The notes below the pieces were generated by a model that saw nothing but the letters and a program-made list of their open reading frames with translations, did not search any database and was not told the origin of the DNA. Below, one piece after another: positions 1-7,392 of a DNA stretch of 64,000 nt. The position numbers were made by a program, and so were the translations under genes. The stretch comes from Mesotoga sp. Brook.08.105.5.1. GTDB lineage: Bacteria > Thermotogota > Thermotogae > Petrotogales > Kosmotogaceae. The stretch lies in assembly GCF_002752635.1 (NCBI RefSeq), contig NZ_AYTW01000061.1, positions 27,652 through 91,651 of the forward strand, in the 5' to 3' direction. The stretch's first letter is position 1, and every line of letters starts with the position of its first letter.

Positions 1-548
1 CCAGAGGAGACGAATACAAGTGAACCGCCGTGAACGTGTCGTAACGACCTTTAGTGTCATCAAAACCGGGAGGACCAACTATCCCGGGATAAGTCTGGAG
101 GAAACCTGCTTACTGTCCAGATGGTGACCGGCATACAGGTGGCGTGACCCTGGTACAGGCTTCGATTAGGAACTTGGGAACCTGGATCTGGATGTTAAGG
201 GAAAAGCCGCAAGTGGAAGACCCACGAGGGTGAAAGTACCGATGCCAGATTCAGGGGCGGAACAGTCCGTAGTAGTGATGAAGCTCCTGTAATGGGAGTG
301 GAGCGAAGGGACTGTGTTATCCAGTTTTGTAGGTTAGTCAACCAACTCTGTGCAGACAACCGAAAGGGAGGAACTGTGAACAGAGGGAAGGGAAGTGCTA
401 ACAGACAAAATGAGGTCGTATGACATCTCCTTTGTACACTGGACAATGGGGATATTCTATATGGCTGGATAATGGGAGCCGGATGAATCGAGAGGTTCAA
501 GTCCGGTTCTGAGAGAGCCTGGGGGTGAAATCCCCCCGGGCTACTCAC
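1..548 (+). mobile_element. Group II intron, 3' portion, lacking its reverse transcriptase gene
   Basis: The 3' half of a group II ribozyme is recognisable. Domain V spans 476-511: an 8-bp lower stem (GAGCCGGA with UCCGGUUC), the AGC catalytic triad at 477-479, an upper stem capped by a GAGA tetraloop, and a two-base AG bulge. Domain VI spans about 512-546, a GC-rich hairpin with an unpaired A at 543 as the likely branch point, and the intron ends in AC at 547-548. Upstream text is typical of domains I-III. Where the intron-encoded protein should start (GTG near 376) there are only about 15 codons, reading NRGKGSANRQNEVV, before a stop. Domain IV has therefore lost the reverse transcriptase/maturase, and splicing would need a maturase in trans. 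The 5' splice site lies before the window. Confidence 0.85.
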
Positions 549-576
549 CAAGATCCTTGGACCTACCCCAAGAGAG

Positions 577-1094
577 TTAACGGTTCACCGTTGACCGTTC
601 TCCGAAGTGGAAGGAGCAAGTGATTTCGAAAGTTTCCAGAGCATGCGGTTAATGCGTTCGGCACTCTGTTCAATAGTTTCAAGAGTCTCTTTGTCGATAT
701 AGCCGAATTCGAACGAAAGTTCCAACTGAGAAACTGTTTCATTGAGAGAGCCTCTGGCCAGGTACAGGAAATGAACGAATTCCTTCCTGTATTGGCGGCC
801 GGCACCTTCAGCAATGTTAGACATAACGGAGACTGCGGCTCTGCGAAGTTGAGAAACCAAAGCGTATCTCTCTTCCTCCGGAAAAGTTGAGGTAACTGAG
901 TAGATATCCCTTGCGAAGTCCTTGCTCAACTTCCAAACCTCGAGGTCCTTGAATCTGAAAGCCATCATCACACCTCCCGATGATGATGATAGCAGAAGAA
1001 CCTTTAGCAGTCCAAGTTAAGCGGTTTATCGAGAGGAAAAAGAGCGGTTAGGCCATTGACCTGGCTCTTTCGGAGAACGGCGAACCGTTGACTG
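577..1094. repeat. Inverted repeat pair flanking the first S23 gene
   Basis: The text at 577-606 (an ACGGTTCACCGTTGACCGT core followed by TCTCCGAA) reappears as an imperfect reverse complement at 1069-1094 (TTCGGAGAACGGCGAACC). The two copies bracket the S23 gene closely. The same ACCGT/ACGGT plus TCTCCG vocabulary recurs at about 7610, 9058, 11670, 11980 and 16195, so this is a dispersed family of which two copies happen to, or are selected to, flank this gene. Confidence 0.5.
585..965 (-). CDS. Four-helix bundle protein, 23S rRNA-IVP (S23) family
   Basis: This 126-residue protein belongs to the S23/IVP family, small all-helical proteins first seen encoded in intervening sequences of 23S rRNA genes (Leptospira, Coxiella) but widespread as free genes. 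Family hallmarks are the FKDLEVWKLSKDF start, LVSQLRRAAVSVMSNIAEGAGR in the middle (residues about 38-60), and the FLYLARGSLNET segment. The molecular function is unknown. The ATG at 965 is chosen because it sits 7 bases after GGGAGG; an ATG and a GTG just upstream are possible but too close to that site. No rRNA gene is nearby. The gene lies between the group II intron and a replication module, flanked by inverted repeats. A paralogue sits at 3256-3621. Confidence 0.85.
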   Translation of the reverse strand: MAFRFKDLEVWKLSKDFARDIYSVTSTFPEEERYALVSQLRRAAVSVMSNIAEGAGRQYRKEFVHFLYLARGSLNETVSQLELSFEFGYIDKETLETIEQSAERINRMLWKLSKSLAPSTSENGQR

Positions 1095-1120
1095 ACAACT
1101 ATTTCTATGGAGGTTTTCGT

Positions 1121-2326
1121 ATGAATTACATAGAACTTATAAACAACTTCTGGATAGCGAACAAGATACACAAGTTCAACTCTCTCGAGACGTCTCTTTA
1201 TTTCTTCATACTCGACTATGCGAACAACGCGAGATGGCCCGAGAGTTTCATAGTTCCAAACGGGATAGTTCAGAGTGTGTTCGGCTGCACCAGGGACCAG
1301 CTCATAAGGGCGAGGAGAAAACTGTGTAAATTCGGTCTGTTGGCGTATGAAACGGGTGACCGACATAACCCGGGAAAATACACAGTAATTGCGCACCCGA
1401 CACCTACCCGTGACCTACCCGAGGCCGACACAAGACCTACTCAAGACACACCACCCTGCGCGGTTGCGAAAGCGTCTGTTCATGAACAAGAGAACAGCGT
1501 CATTAGAGATGAGACCATACCCGAGACCTACTCTAGGCCTACTGGAGACCTACCGGAGGCCTACCCGACGCCTGCTAGTAATATAAACAAAACTAAACTA
1601 AAGAAAAGTAAAGTAAACAAAACAAGAGAAAAAAACATTCTTTCTCCTTACGGAGAAACGAAAGCTTTGCTTTCGCAATCAACGGAAAAAGGGGTTAAGA
1701 ATGAAGAGAAAGAAGAGATTTCTGAAGTCGCAAAGAAAGTCTCTCTTGTGCAAACAGAGTTGGATAATGATTCGCAAGAGCTCATTTCCGGAGACACTCC
1801 TCCCGGCGAAATGGCCGTTTCCGGAATCAAATCGAACGGGAATGAACAATTGCGTCAAGGCGAAGGCGGACCTCCGGAAGAAGTGCAGGCGGAAGGTTGT
1901 CTGATTGTTCCGCTGTTCGAGAAGAATGATCCGGACAGGGAAGATGGAGAGCAAGAGGATCTCTCCTATCTCGACTCCTGTTCGAGGTACGAGAGAGACG
2001 TTATGGAAACATGGGAGGCGATAATAGGGCCCTTCGAGAGGGAGTGGATTCCTCTCCTGAGAGAAGCCCTCAATAAATGCTATCCCTCCCAGATAAAGAC
2101 TGCGATCATAGCTATAGACAGATCGAAACACGAAGTACTCGAAGAGATAGGCTTCGAATATCTTATGCAGCCTCTTCTAAGGGGCGCATTCGGAAGGAGA
2201 GCGAATAGAAATGGAAGAAAAGATTGGAGCGATTCTGGATCGTTTAGAGATCCTATCGAAAAGTTCAAGAATCCCGCAAGAGAAAGACCCAAAACACTCG
2301 AAGAACTCCTCAAATACACGGTATAG
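1121..2326 (+). CDS. Winged-helix replication initiator-like protein (phage/plasmid type)
   Basis: The 401-residue product has an N-terminal winged helix (about residues 1-90: ELINNFWIANKIHKF, then SLYFFILDYANNARW and FGCTRDQLIRARRKL). This layout is typical of replication-organiser proteins in phages and integrative elements. Residues about 95-155 are degenerate Pro-rich repeats of RPTxDLPEAY type, visible as DNA repeats at 1398-1575. The middle is low-complexity and acidic. The C-terminus (YERDVMETWEAIIGPFEREW ... IDRSKHEVLEEIGFEYLMQPL) resembles a DnaD-like helical domain. The ATG at 1121 is preceded by GGAGG at 1109-1113. The gene overlaps the next, a DnaC-like loader, by 116 bases. Inferred role: origin recognition and helicase loading for a mobile element. 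The winged helix is the firmest part. Confidence 0.65.
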   Translation: MNYIELINNFWIANKIHKFNSLETSLYFFILDYANNARWPESFIVPNGIVQSVFGCTRDQLIRARRKLCKFGLLAYETGDRHNPGKYTVIAHPTPTRDLPEADTRPTQDTPPCAVAKASVHEQENSVIRDETIPETYSRPTGDLPEAYPTPASNINKTKLKKSKVNKTREKNILSPYGETKALLSQSTEKGVKNEEKEEISEVAKKVSLVQTELDNDSQELISGDTPPGEMAVSGIKSNGNEQLRQGEGGPPEEVQAEGCLIVPLFEKNDPDREDGEQEDLSYLDSCSRYERDVMETWEAIIGPFEREWIPLLREALNKCYPSQIKTAIIAIDRSKHEVLEEIGFEYLMQPLLRGAFGRRANRNGRKDWSDSGSFRDPIEKFKNPARERPKTLEELLKYTV

Positions 2327-3086
2327 CAAAGACGAGGCGATAGAAGAGTGCATGAGGAACTGTTCCGGTCCGGAGAAGTGCCCTTACGGGGGATATATCA
2401 TTTACGCGAGCGAAGACCCACAGTACAGCGACCTCATGTACGAGTGCTCGATATACAGGGAATTCAGAAGGGTAAAGGAGAACATGGAGAGGCTGATAAA
2501 AGTTCTTCCCAAGGGACTTTGGGAGAGAAGACTGGACAACTTCATCGCTGAAGATGAAGTGACTGAAAGGGCGCTCGACCTCTCGAAGAAGTACGTGAGA
2601 CACAGGGCGTGGAAGATAGGATCGAACTTCGTCCTTTTGGGAGGCTACGGAACCGGAAAGACTCACCTCGCGGCGGGCATAGCGATAGAAGCGGTGAATA
2701 TGGGAGATACGGTAGCCTTCATAACGGCTCCGTCTCTGAAGATCGGAGACTTCAAGACGATCTCCGAGAAGATACAGGAGTGTTCGGGGGTTGACCTTCT
2801 CGTTATTGACGACCTCAGCAACGAGACGGAAAACAAGATGACCACAGACAAGATATTCGAACTGATAAACCACAGGTATGAACAGGGAGCGGGAACTATA
2901 ATAACCTCCAACCTGAACTTAACTGATTTCGATGGAACCGTTGGAGCCAGGATCTTCAGCAGACTGGGCGAGAGGACCGCGATCATGCGGCTAGAAGGAG
3001 TCAAGTCCTACCGCGAGAAGAAGAGGGAGAGGTATGTGGCATGGACGAGAGATCCGCTGGAAGACCAAAGACCCGCTGATCGCTGA
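2211..3086 (+). CDS. DnaC/DnaI-like helicase-loader AAA+ ATPase
   Basis: The 291-residue protein has a Walker A GGYGTGKTHLA (about residue 143), a Walker B LLVIDDLSNE (about 197), a sensor-1 segment AGTIITSNLNL and an arginine-finger region GARIFSRLGERT. These make it a DnaC/DnaI/IstB-class ATPase that places replicative helicase on DNA. A cysteine cluster CMRNCSGPEKC ... YEC at residues about 48-79 is a likely zinc site, as in DnaI. The ATG at 2211 lies inside the 3' end of the initiator gene, with GGAGAG upstream; the long overlap implies translational coupling. No transposase is adjacent, so an IstB role is unlikely. The pair looks like the replication core of a degraded plasmid or prophage. 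Confidence 0.8.
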   Translation: MEEKIGAILDRLEILSKSSRIPQEKDPKHSKNSSNTRYSKDEAIEECMRNCSGPEKCPYGGYIIYASEDPQYSDLMYECSIYREFRRVKENMERLIKVLPKGLWERRLDNFIAEDEVTERALDLSKKYVRHRAWKIGSNFVLLGGYGTGKTHLAAGIAIEAVNMGDTVAFITAPSLKIGDFKTISEKIQECSGVDLLVIDDLSNETENKMTTDKIFELINHRYEQGAGTIITSNLNLTDFDGTVGARIFSRLGERTAIMRLEGVKSYREKKRERYVAWTRDPLEDQRPADR

Positions 3087-3246
3087 ACGCTGGGTAGAGC
3101 ATGGACCCGCTGGGAAGATCAAGGATCCGCTTGTCGCTGAACGCTAGGTAGAGCATGGACCCGCTGGGAAGATCAAGGATCCGCTGAGCGCTGAACGCTG
3201 GGTAGAGCATGGACCCGCTGGGAAGAGCCAAGAGCGAAGAGCTTGG
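3081..3246. repeat. Tandem repeat, 54-bp period, about three copies
   Basis: A 54-bp unit (core GAACGCTGGGTAGAGCATGG, then ACCCGCTGGGAAGATCAAGG) repeats three times with few mismatches just after the DnaC-like gene. Single or partial units of the same family occur at about 7868-7915, 9316-9340 and 11920-11950. The inverted motif GCGATCAGCGGGTT appears at about 3745 and 9797. There are no unique spacers of CRISPR type. The array may be iterons or simply a local expansion of a dispersed intergenic repeat. Confidence 0.8.
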
Positions 3247-3255
3247 GAACACTTC

Positions 3256-3621
3256 TCAGTCGGGCGAGACTTTGAGACTTGAGATTAGCCTGTTGAGCAT
3301 TCTGTGAAGTCGATCAGCAGTTTCACGGAGTTCTTCATGAGTCTCTTGATTTATGTAACCGAGCATCTTTGACAATTCAAGCTGGGTTATGACCTCTCTG
3401 AGAGAGCCTTTGGAGAGAAAGAGGAATTGTGCATATTCCTTTTTGTGCTGTCTCCCTGAGCCTTCAGCAATATTGGAAGGAACGGATATTACGGCTCTCC
3501 TAAGTTGGGAAGATAGGCCAAATTTCTCATATTCAGGGAACGAAGAGACTGTCTGATAGACATCAAATGCAAAGGCCATGCTGAGTTTGTAGACGTCGAG
3601 TTTTTCGTAAGAATAGGTCAT
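3256..3621 (-). CDS. Four-helix bundle protein, 23S rRNA-IVP (S23) family, second copy
   Basis: This 121-residue paralogue of the gene at 585-965 has the same organisation: MTYSYEKLDVYKLSMAFAF, SSQLRRAVISVPSNIAEGSG at about residues 38-57, and FLFLSKGSLREVITQLELSK. The ATG at 3621 is preceded by GGAGGTGAGCTT, an excellent ribosome site, so the longer upstream frame is discarded. Together the two S23 genes bracket the replication pair, both on the opposite strand to it. Function is unknown; the family is helical and may form pentamers. Sequence divergence between the two copies suggests they are not a recent duplication. Confidence 0.85.
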   Translation of the reverse strand: MTYSYEKLDVYKLSMAFAFDVYQTVSSFPEYEKFGLSSQLRRAVISVPSNIAEGSGRQHKKEYAQFLFLSKGSLREVITQLELSKMLGYINQETHEELRETADRLHRMLNRLISSLKVSPD

Positions 3622-3837
3622 AAGCTCACCTCCAGGATTATGGTAACACCGACTAGCTAAGGAAAACGAACAGCATATTGTTGAATGTCTTTGTTCTGAA
3701 TCTTTGACATAATGCACATTTTTCGTTCTCAGCGGTCTTTCCAGCGATCAGCGGGTTTTCCGCTTTCAAGCGTGCAGCGGATTTTAAGCAACTTGCAACT
3801 CAGAACTTGCAACTATTTCGACGAAAGGAGAAATATC

Positions 3838-4620
3838 ATGGAAGACAGAATAACCAAGACGATGGCTCTGCTTCTGGATGGAAGTTGGAAAGAAGCGGGC
3901 AAGCTTTATCGCGAGATAATAAACGATCTCTCAAAGAAGGAGAGTGTTTCAGAAACAGTTCTAAATGGAGAAAGTAGTCAATGCGCTTCTGAGGCTGAGA
4001 AAGGCGTATCAGTTGCGAGCGAGTTCGAAAGGTGGGTAACTCTGAACGAAGAAGAGCTGTGGGATCTGGGGCATATCGCTTATCTCTTCGATGACACAGA
4101 GACTGCAGAGTCTCTCATTGAAGAGCATTATTCCAGGAAACCGAATGACATAGAAGGAATGGTCTTCCTCGGAAAGATCTACAAGAAGCGAAAGAAGCCT
4201 TACAAATCCGAACTTATGTTCAGGGCTGCACTCTCGGAAGACAAAGACAACATGAAAGCTGTGGAAGAGCTTGTTTATCTCTATCTCGATACTGACAGGC
4301 CTCTCGATGCCCTCGCATGGGCTCAGAAGCTGCTGAGGCTCGATCCCCGGACTCCGAAAAGCTACTTTCTTGCAGGCAAGGCACTCGAGAACCTTGACAA
4401 GCCAGAGCAAAGCAGAAGATACATCATAGCAGGTATGATCCTCGATCTCTCCAGCTCCAGAGGAGGAAGCTTACAGAACTTCTACGAAGACAAACTCGGC
4501 GAATCGATCACCATTGCTGATCTATTCGAGGGGAAGGAGATTATTGAGGAATGGGTGGGAAAAAATCAGCACACCATTGCAGGTACGCAGCAGGTGACCG
4601 AAGCAAACCCTATTCAGTAG
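3838..4620 (+). CDS. TPR-repeat protein
   Basis: The 260-residue soluble protein has helical pairs typical of tetratricopeptide repeats, clearest at residues about 85-195: EEELWDLGHIAYLFDDTETA, GMVFLGKIYKKRKKPYKSELMFRAAL, EELVYLYLDTDRPLDALAWAQKLL and SYFLAGKALENLDKPEQSRR. The ATG at 3838 follows GGAGAAATATC. No catalytic domain is visible, and the last 60 residues are outside the repeats. TPRs mediate protein contacts; the partner is unknown. A dispersed repeat copy (about 3731-3785) lies just upstream and a strong hairpin downstream, so it is probably a single-gene unit. Confidence 0.7.
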   Translation: MEDRITKTMALLLDGSWKEAGKLYREIINDLSKKESVSETVLNGESSQCASEAEKGVSVASEFERWVTLNEEELWDLGHIAYLFDDTETAESLIEEHYSRKPNDIEGMVFLGKIYKKRKKPYKSELMFRAALSEDKDNMKAVEELVYLYLDTDRPLDALAWAQKLLRLDPRTPKSYFLAGKALENLDKPEQSRRYIIAGMILDLSSSRGGSLQNFYEDKLGESITIADLFEGKEIIEEWVGKNQHTIAGTQQVTEANPIQ

Positions 4621-5200
4621 ATGCTTTCCGGAGAATAGCAAACAGTCAAAGGGTAACATGTTCGTTTTGCCATTGCATATTCACATAGCTGAACCGAAGC
4701 CGGGCGCCCGCCCGGCTACTTCAATTATCTATCATTGGGACAAACGTCTTCAGTTCAGAACGATCTCTTCTTGGTAAAGAAATTCGACAACAGTTTATGA
4801 AATGTATATCTGACATCGTTGGGATTTATTCCGTAAGTCGTAGGCAGGTTTTGGTTCTGCTGATGAATTCTCATGTGAACTGAGGCGAACTATGCCCGTC
4901 TGCTTAAACAACTTTCGATACTAAGAGAAAGTAGATCAACTGGCCCGGCTACAGATATTAACTTGCGAATATCTCGCAATAAGAAAGTGCTTTGTGCTTG
5001 TTGCAATCAATGGAACTTAGTGAATATTCAAGGTTTCTCGCGAAGAGAAAACCAGTTGCAGAGGAAATGTTGAAGTCCAACTAACCAATTATTCTACATC
5101 CAGAGATCAACTCAAGAGGATTACTTAAACCATCCCGAAAGCTCATGGAAATCATTTGATATCGCGAGCAATGCCTTATTAATTGACCCAAGATGGTTGT
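4621..5200. other. Intergenic stretch without a recognisable gene
   Basis: No frame here reads as a convincing protein on either strand. A strong hairpin sits at about 4697-4717; the rest is AT-richer than its surroundings with scattered stops. It could be eroded coding DNA, but no family is recognisable. Confidence 0.6.
4697..4717 (+). terminator. GC-rich hairpin after the TPR gene
   Basis: AGCCGGGCG pairs perfectly with CGCCCGGCT across a 2-3 base loop, followed by ACTTCAATTAT. The stem is strong but the U-tract is weak. It is best read as the terminator of the TPR gene. Confidence 0.5.
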
Positions 5201-5267
5201 AACGAGTAATAATCGTTACGGATCGTTCTTACAATAATACAACTTATAAGTTATAAATAGAGGTAAG
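5201..5267 (+). promoter_or_regulatory. Operator/promoter region of the toxin-antitoxin-chaperone operon
   Basis: Two palindromes precede the first gene: AACGA-N7-TCGTT at 5201-5217 and the perfect 12-mer AACTTATAAGTT at 5241-5252, which overlaps AT-rich -10-like sequence. Toxin-antitoxin operons with an HTH antitoxin are normally autorepressed through such palindromes, so these are operator candidates. GAGGTAAG directly precedes the start codon of the toxin gene. Confidence 0.55.
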
Positions 5268-5693
5268 ATGGAGAGAAAGATCGATGTCTTATCCGACGAA
5301 AGAATGCAGAGGGAATTTGACAAGTACGTAGGAAAGAATCCCTCCAGAAAGAAGGATCTGATAAAGAATAGGTTTTTGCTCACCGAGCTGCTGGAGAAGG
5401 CGGGGGAGAATTATGTGAAAACGGAACTTGCAAAACCGCGAAGATCTTCCCGCCTGGAGGTTTTCAGACGTACGGAGACCAGTTATTCAATATACTCTCT
5501 TCATCTTACAGAGACGAAGAGGAATGATCCAGAAAACGCAAGGATTCTTTTCTGCTTCTTCAATGATAAGAAGGTTATCGTTTATCTTGTCTTCTTTGAT
5601 GAGTCCGATGAAAAGTATGAGAAGGCGATCGAGAGACTGAAGTCGCGGATTTGTGAATGGACCGGTCGGGGATTCAATGTATGCAAGTTTTAG
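5268..5693 (+). CDS. RelE/HigB-like toxin, first gene of a TAC operon
   Basis: The 141-residue basic protein has a C-terminal half, ARILFCFFNDKKVIVYLVFF followed by DESDEKYEKAIERLKSR, which matches the beta-sheet plus terminal helix of RelE/HigB/Gp49-type ribosome-dependent mRNA interferases. The N-terminal 60 residues are helical and unassigned. The gene order toxin, then HTH antitoxin 16 bp later, then a SecB-like gene is that of toxin-antitoxin-chaperone operons such as M. tuberculosis HigB1-HigA1-Rv1957. The toxin call rests jointly on the fold pattern and this context. Likely action: cleavage of mRNA on the ribosome when the antitoxin is degraded. Confidence 0.65.
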   Translation: MERKIDVLSDERMQREFDKYVGKNPSRKKDLIKNRFLLTELLEKAGENYVKTELAKPRRSSRLEVFRRTETSYSIYSLHLTETKRNDPENARILFCFFNDKKVIVYLVFFDESDEKYEKAIERLKSRICEWTGRGFNVCKF

Positions 5694-5708
5694 GAGGTGT
5701 AGTTTTTT

Positions 5709-6140
5709 ATGTTTTCATGGGGTGAAGGCGATAGAAAGAGAAGAATGAATACTGAAAATCCAGAGCCTGTGTTCAAGAGAGACAGCGAACTGTTGTTAGA
5801 GTCGGCAGACGATGACACGAGATTTGAGTTGAACTTGATTGGAGTCATGACGGATATTTCTGCAGCTCTCATTAACTATCGGGCGGATAAATCCCTTTCA
5901 CAAAAGGAGCTGGCAGAAAAACTAGAGTGCAGCCAGGCAATGATCTCGAAGATCGAAAGTGGCGACTATAACTTTACAATAAGAAAGCTTTTTGACGTTG
6001 TCAACAAACTCGGAGGTCGTGTATCTCTTGAGATTGACTTCAAAGATGATACTTCGATTCCAGATTCTTCTGAAGAGCGAGTCTCAATATGGGAGTACGT
6101 TGGCAATCAAAGCATCAAAGGGATGAAGAATAGTGCCTGA
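5709..6140 (+). CDS. HTH (XRE) antitoxin, HigA-like
   Basis: The 143-residue protein has an XRE helix-turn-helix at about residues 55-110 (INYRADKSLSQKELAEKL, ECSQAMISKIESGDYNFT, IRKLFDVVNKLGGRVSLEIDF). It starts at ATG 5709, nine bases after AGGAGGTG. After the HTH there is a short tail, SSEERVSIWEYVGNQSIKGM, with exposed aromatic residues. In HigA1 of the tuberculosis TAC system a C-terminal chaperone-addiction segment after the HTH makes the antitoxin depend on its SecB-like partner; this tail is in the same place. It should neutralise the upstream toxin and repress the operon through the palindromes at 5201-5252. Confidence 0.8.
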   Translation: MFSWGEGDRKRRMNTENPEPVFKRDSELLLESADDDTRFELNLIGVMTDISAALINYRADKSLSQKELAEKLECSQAMISKIESGDYNFTIRKLFDVVNKLGGRVSLEIDFKDDTSIPDSSEERVSIWEYVGNQSIKGMKNSA

Positions 6141-6585
6141 GCCAGTGAATGCCGAGTTCCGTTTCTTGGCGCACAGAATTTCTGATTTTTCGTTTACTCT
6201 CCAGGAGGGGGTCAAAAACATGTCAATTTCGCTGGACCTGCATGATCCAGAGCTTGAATATGGGCGTGCCGATAACGGTTGCCTCCTCGGCTTGTTGTCT
6301 CTCTCAGTCAAAGTCAGGGGTCGAAGCGGAAGAAAGATGGCTTTGAAGCTCGATGCAACAATCAAGGGTAGGTTTGAAGCTCCCGAGAATATGGAAGACA
6401 AAACATTCGAAGACTTTTGCATGATTAGCGGGACCGCAACTCTGATCCCTCTTCTTAGGGCCGCTATTATCTCTTTCACTTCGCAGGCTGGAATGAATCC
6501 CCCTATAAGAATACCTTTGATCAATGTGCCTCAGTCACTCTCAAAAAACACCTTGTCAGAGAAAAAAGAAAAGAATAGGGAATAA
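6133..6585 (+). CDS. SecB-like chaperone of a toxin-antitoxin-chaperone (TAC) system
   Basis: This 150-residue protein starts at GTG 6133 and overlaps the antitoxin stop by 8 bases. It shows the SecB layout: beta strands (VNAEFRFLAHRISDFSFTL, LLSLSVKVRGRSGRKMALKL), a central segment ending in GTATLIPLLRAAIISFTSQA, and a terminal G-x-NPPIRIPLINV. The last part matches the conserved SecB end (helix, then G-x-PP-x-x-x-PP-x-N). Housekeeping SecB is not typical of Thermotogota, and coupling to an HTH antitoxin makes a dedicated TAC chaperone the best reading: it would fold and protect the antitoxin from proteases. Standalone SecB is the alternative. Confidence 0.7.
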   Translation: MPEPVNAEFRFLAHRISDFSFTLQEGVKNMSISLDLHDPELEYGRADNGCLLGLLSLSVKVRGRSGRKMALKLDATIKGRFEAPENMEDKTFEDFCMISGTATLIPLLRAAIISFTSQAGMNPPIRIPLINVPQSLSKNTLSEKKEKNRE

Positions 6586-7060
6586 TCTGATCAGTATTCT
6601 TCTGTGGTCATATCAGCTAGCTCGCCTTCATCGAACATCTAGATTGATCATATGATATAGCCAGAGGATATTTGTATTGAAGAAAGCAGCTGCTAGCGCG
6701 AGGCTTCCCGGAGAAAACCGCTCGAAATCAGCGTGGAATCCTATGATAATTACTGCTGATTAGGGACTCGTCTACTTGAGACCGTCTTTCGCCAGAATAT
6801 GGCGACACTGAAAATCAAACCCCGCTGTACAGGGCAGCCGCCAGTAGAGGCCCTTCTTTCAGAAGGATTTCATTTTTCTCATGAGACAATAAACAGAACC
6901 CACAAAAGAACACTCCAAATCGAGTGTGGGGCCATTGAGATACTTAACGAATCAAGCACGTGGTGATTTGAAAATGCGGTGGTACGTCCTCCCTTCTTTT
7001 CCATTTAACACTTCTTCAGCGTCTTTCAGAATTTGTGCTGTCAAACTCGATTGTATTCAT
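6586..7060. other. Intergenic stretch, no gene recognised
   Basis: The text is AT-rich and has no good ribosome site or family signal. A short inverted repeat (ACACTCC-AAATCG-GAGTGT-like) lies near 6908-6925. It separates the TAC operon from the repeat field. Confidence 0.5.
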
Positions 7061-7063
7061 TAC

Positions 7064-7090
7064 AAGAACAAGGGCCCTTTCGGGCCCTTG
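7064..7090 (-). terminator. Terminator of secreted peptide gene, copy 1
   Basis: A perfect 9-bp stem CAAGGGCCC/GGGCCCTTG (7069-7090) is followed, on the minus strand, by TTCTTGT. It sits 27 bp past the stop of the peptide gene and is repeated unchanged after copies 2 and 3. Confidence 0.85.
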
Positions 7091-7116
7091 ACTAGATTGG
7101 GTAGGGGTTTTATCTT

Positions 7117-7392
7117 TTAGAGCTGTGCTGCTTTTCCAAATCCTCTGCCGAGTCCCGGTCCCTTTTCGCCAGAGGCGCCGTGCCTGTAGCCTGTTCCGTC
7201 CTGGGCATTCTTCAGTTCTCTTACTCCGTCATTCGGGCAGTTGTCATTTATTCCGTCGCCGTCTGCATCCACAAAGTTCTCACAGGTTGTGGGATCCTGA
7301 ACTCTCTGCATCGCTTTCGTTCCGTAACCTACTGCCAATGACATTCCACCGATCAGAAGAACTGCAATCGTAATTAACATTATCTTTTTCAT
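7117..7392 (-). CDS. Secreted 91-residue peptide with DADGDGIND calcium-loop motif, copy 1
   Basis: The product has a signal peptide (MKKIMLITIAVLLIGGMSLAVG, with likely cleavage near residue 20-25). A short mature part follows with CENFVDADGDGINDNCPN at about residues 37-54 and a Gly-rich tail (GEKGPGLGRGFGKAAQL). The D-x-D-x-D-G-I-x-D pattern flanked by two cysteines resembles a calcium-binding EF-hand or thrombospondin type-3 loop. GGAGGTGTAAG precedes the ATG. Copies 2 and 3 at 8569 and 11163 are nearly identical. The protein is clearly expressed by design (promoter region, SD and terminator are all conserved), but its role is unknown; an exported calcium-binding or envelope peptide is plausible. 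Confidence 0.8.
   Translation of the reverse strand: MKKIMLITIAVLLIGGMSLAVGYGTKAMQRVQDPTTCENFVDADGDGINDNCPNDGVRELKNAQDGTGYRHGASGEKGPGLGRGFGKAAQL

Noticed and set aside
195-551. 118-codon frame on the minus strand inside the intron
   Set aside because: It is antisense to the ribozyme core; the RNA structure explains the sequence and there is no ribosome site.
2211-3086. IstB transposition helper
   Set aside because: No IstA transposase adjacent, and the upstream partner is a replication-type winged-helix protein.
3081-3246. CRISPR array
   Set aside because: Units are contiguous 54-bp repeats with no unique spacers, and no cas genes are in the window.
3001-3252. Repetitive 83-codon minus-strand frame
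   Set aside because: It is the 54-bp tandem repeat read as protein; period divisible by three makes it open by chance.
6133-6585. Housekeeping SecB
   Set aside because: It overlaps an HTH antitoxin gene in a toxin-first operon, so a dedicated TAC chaperone is more likely, though not proven.
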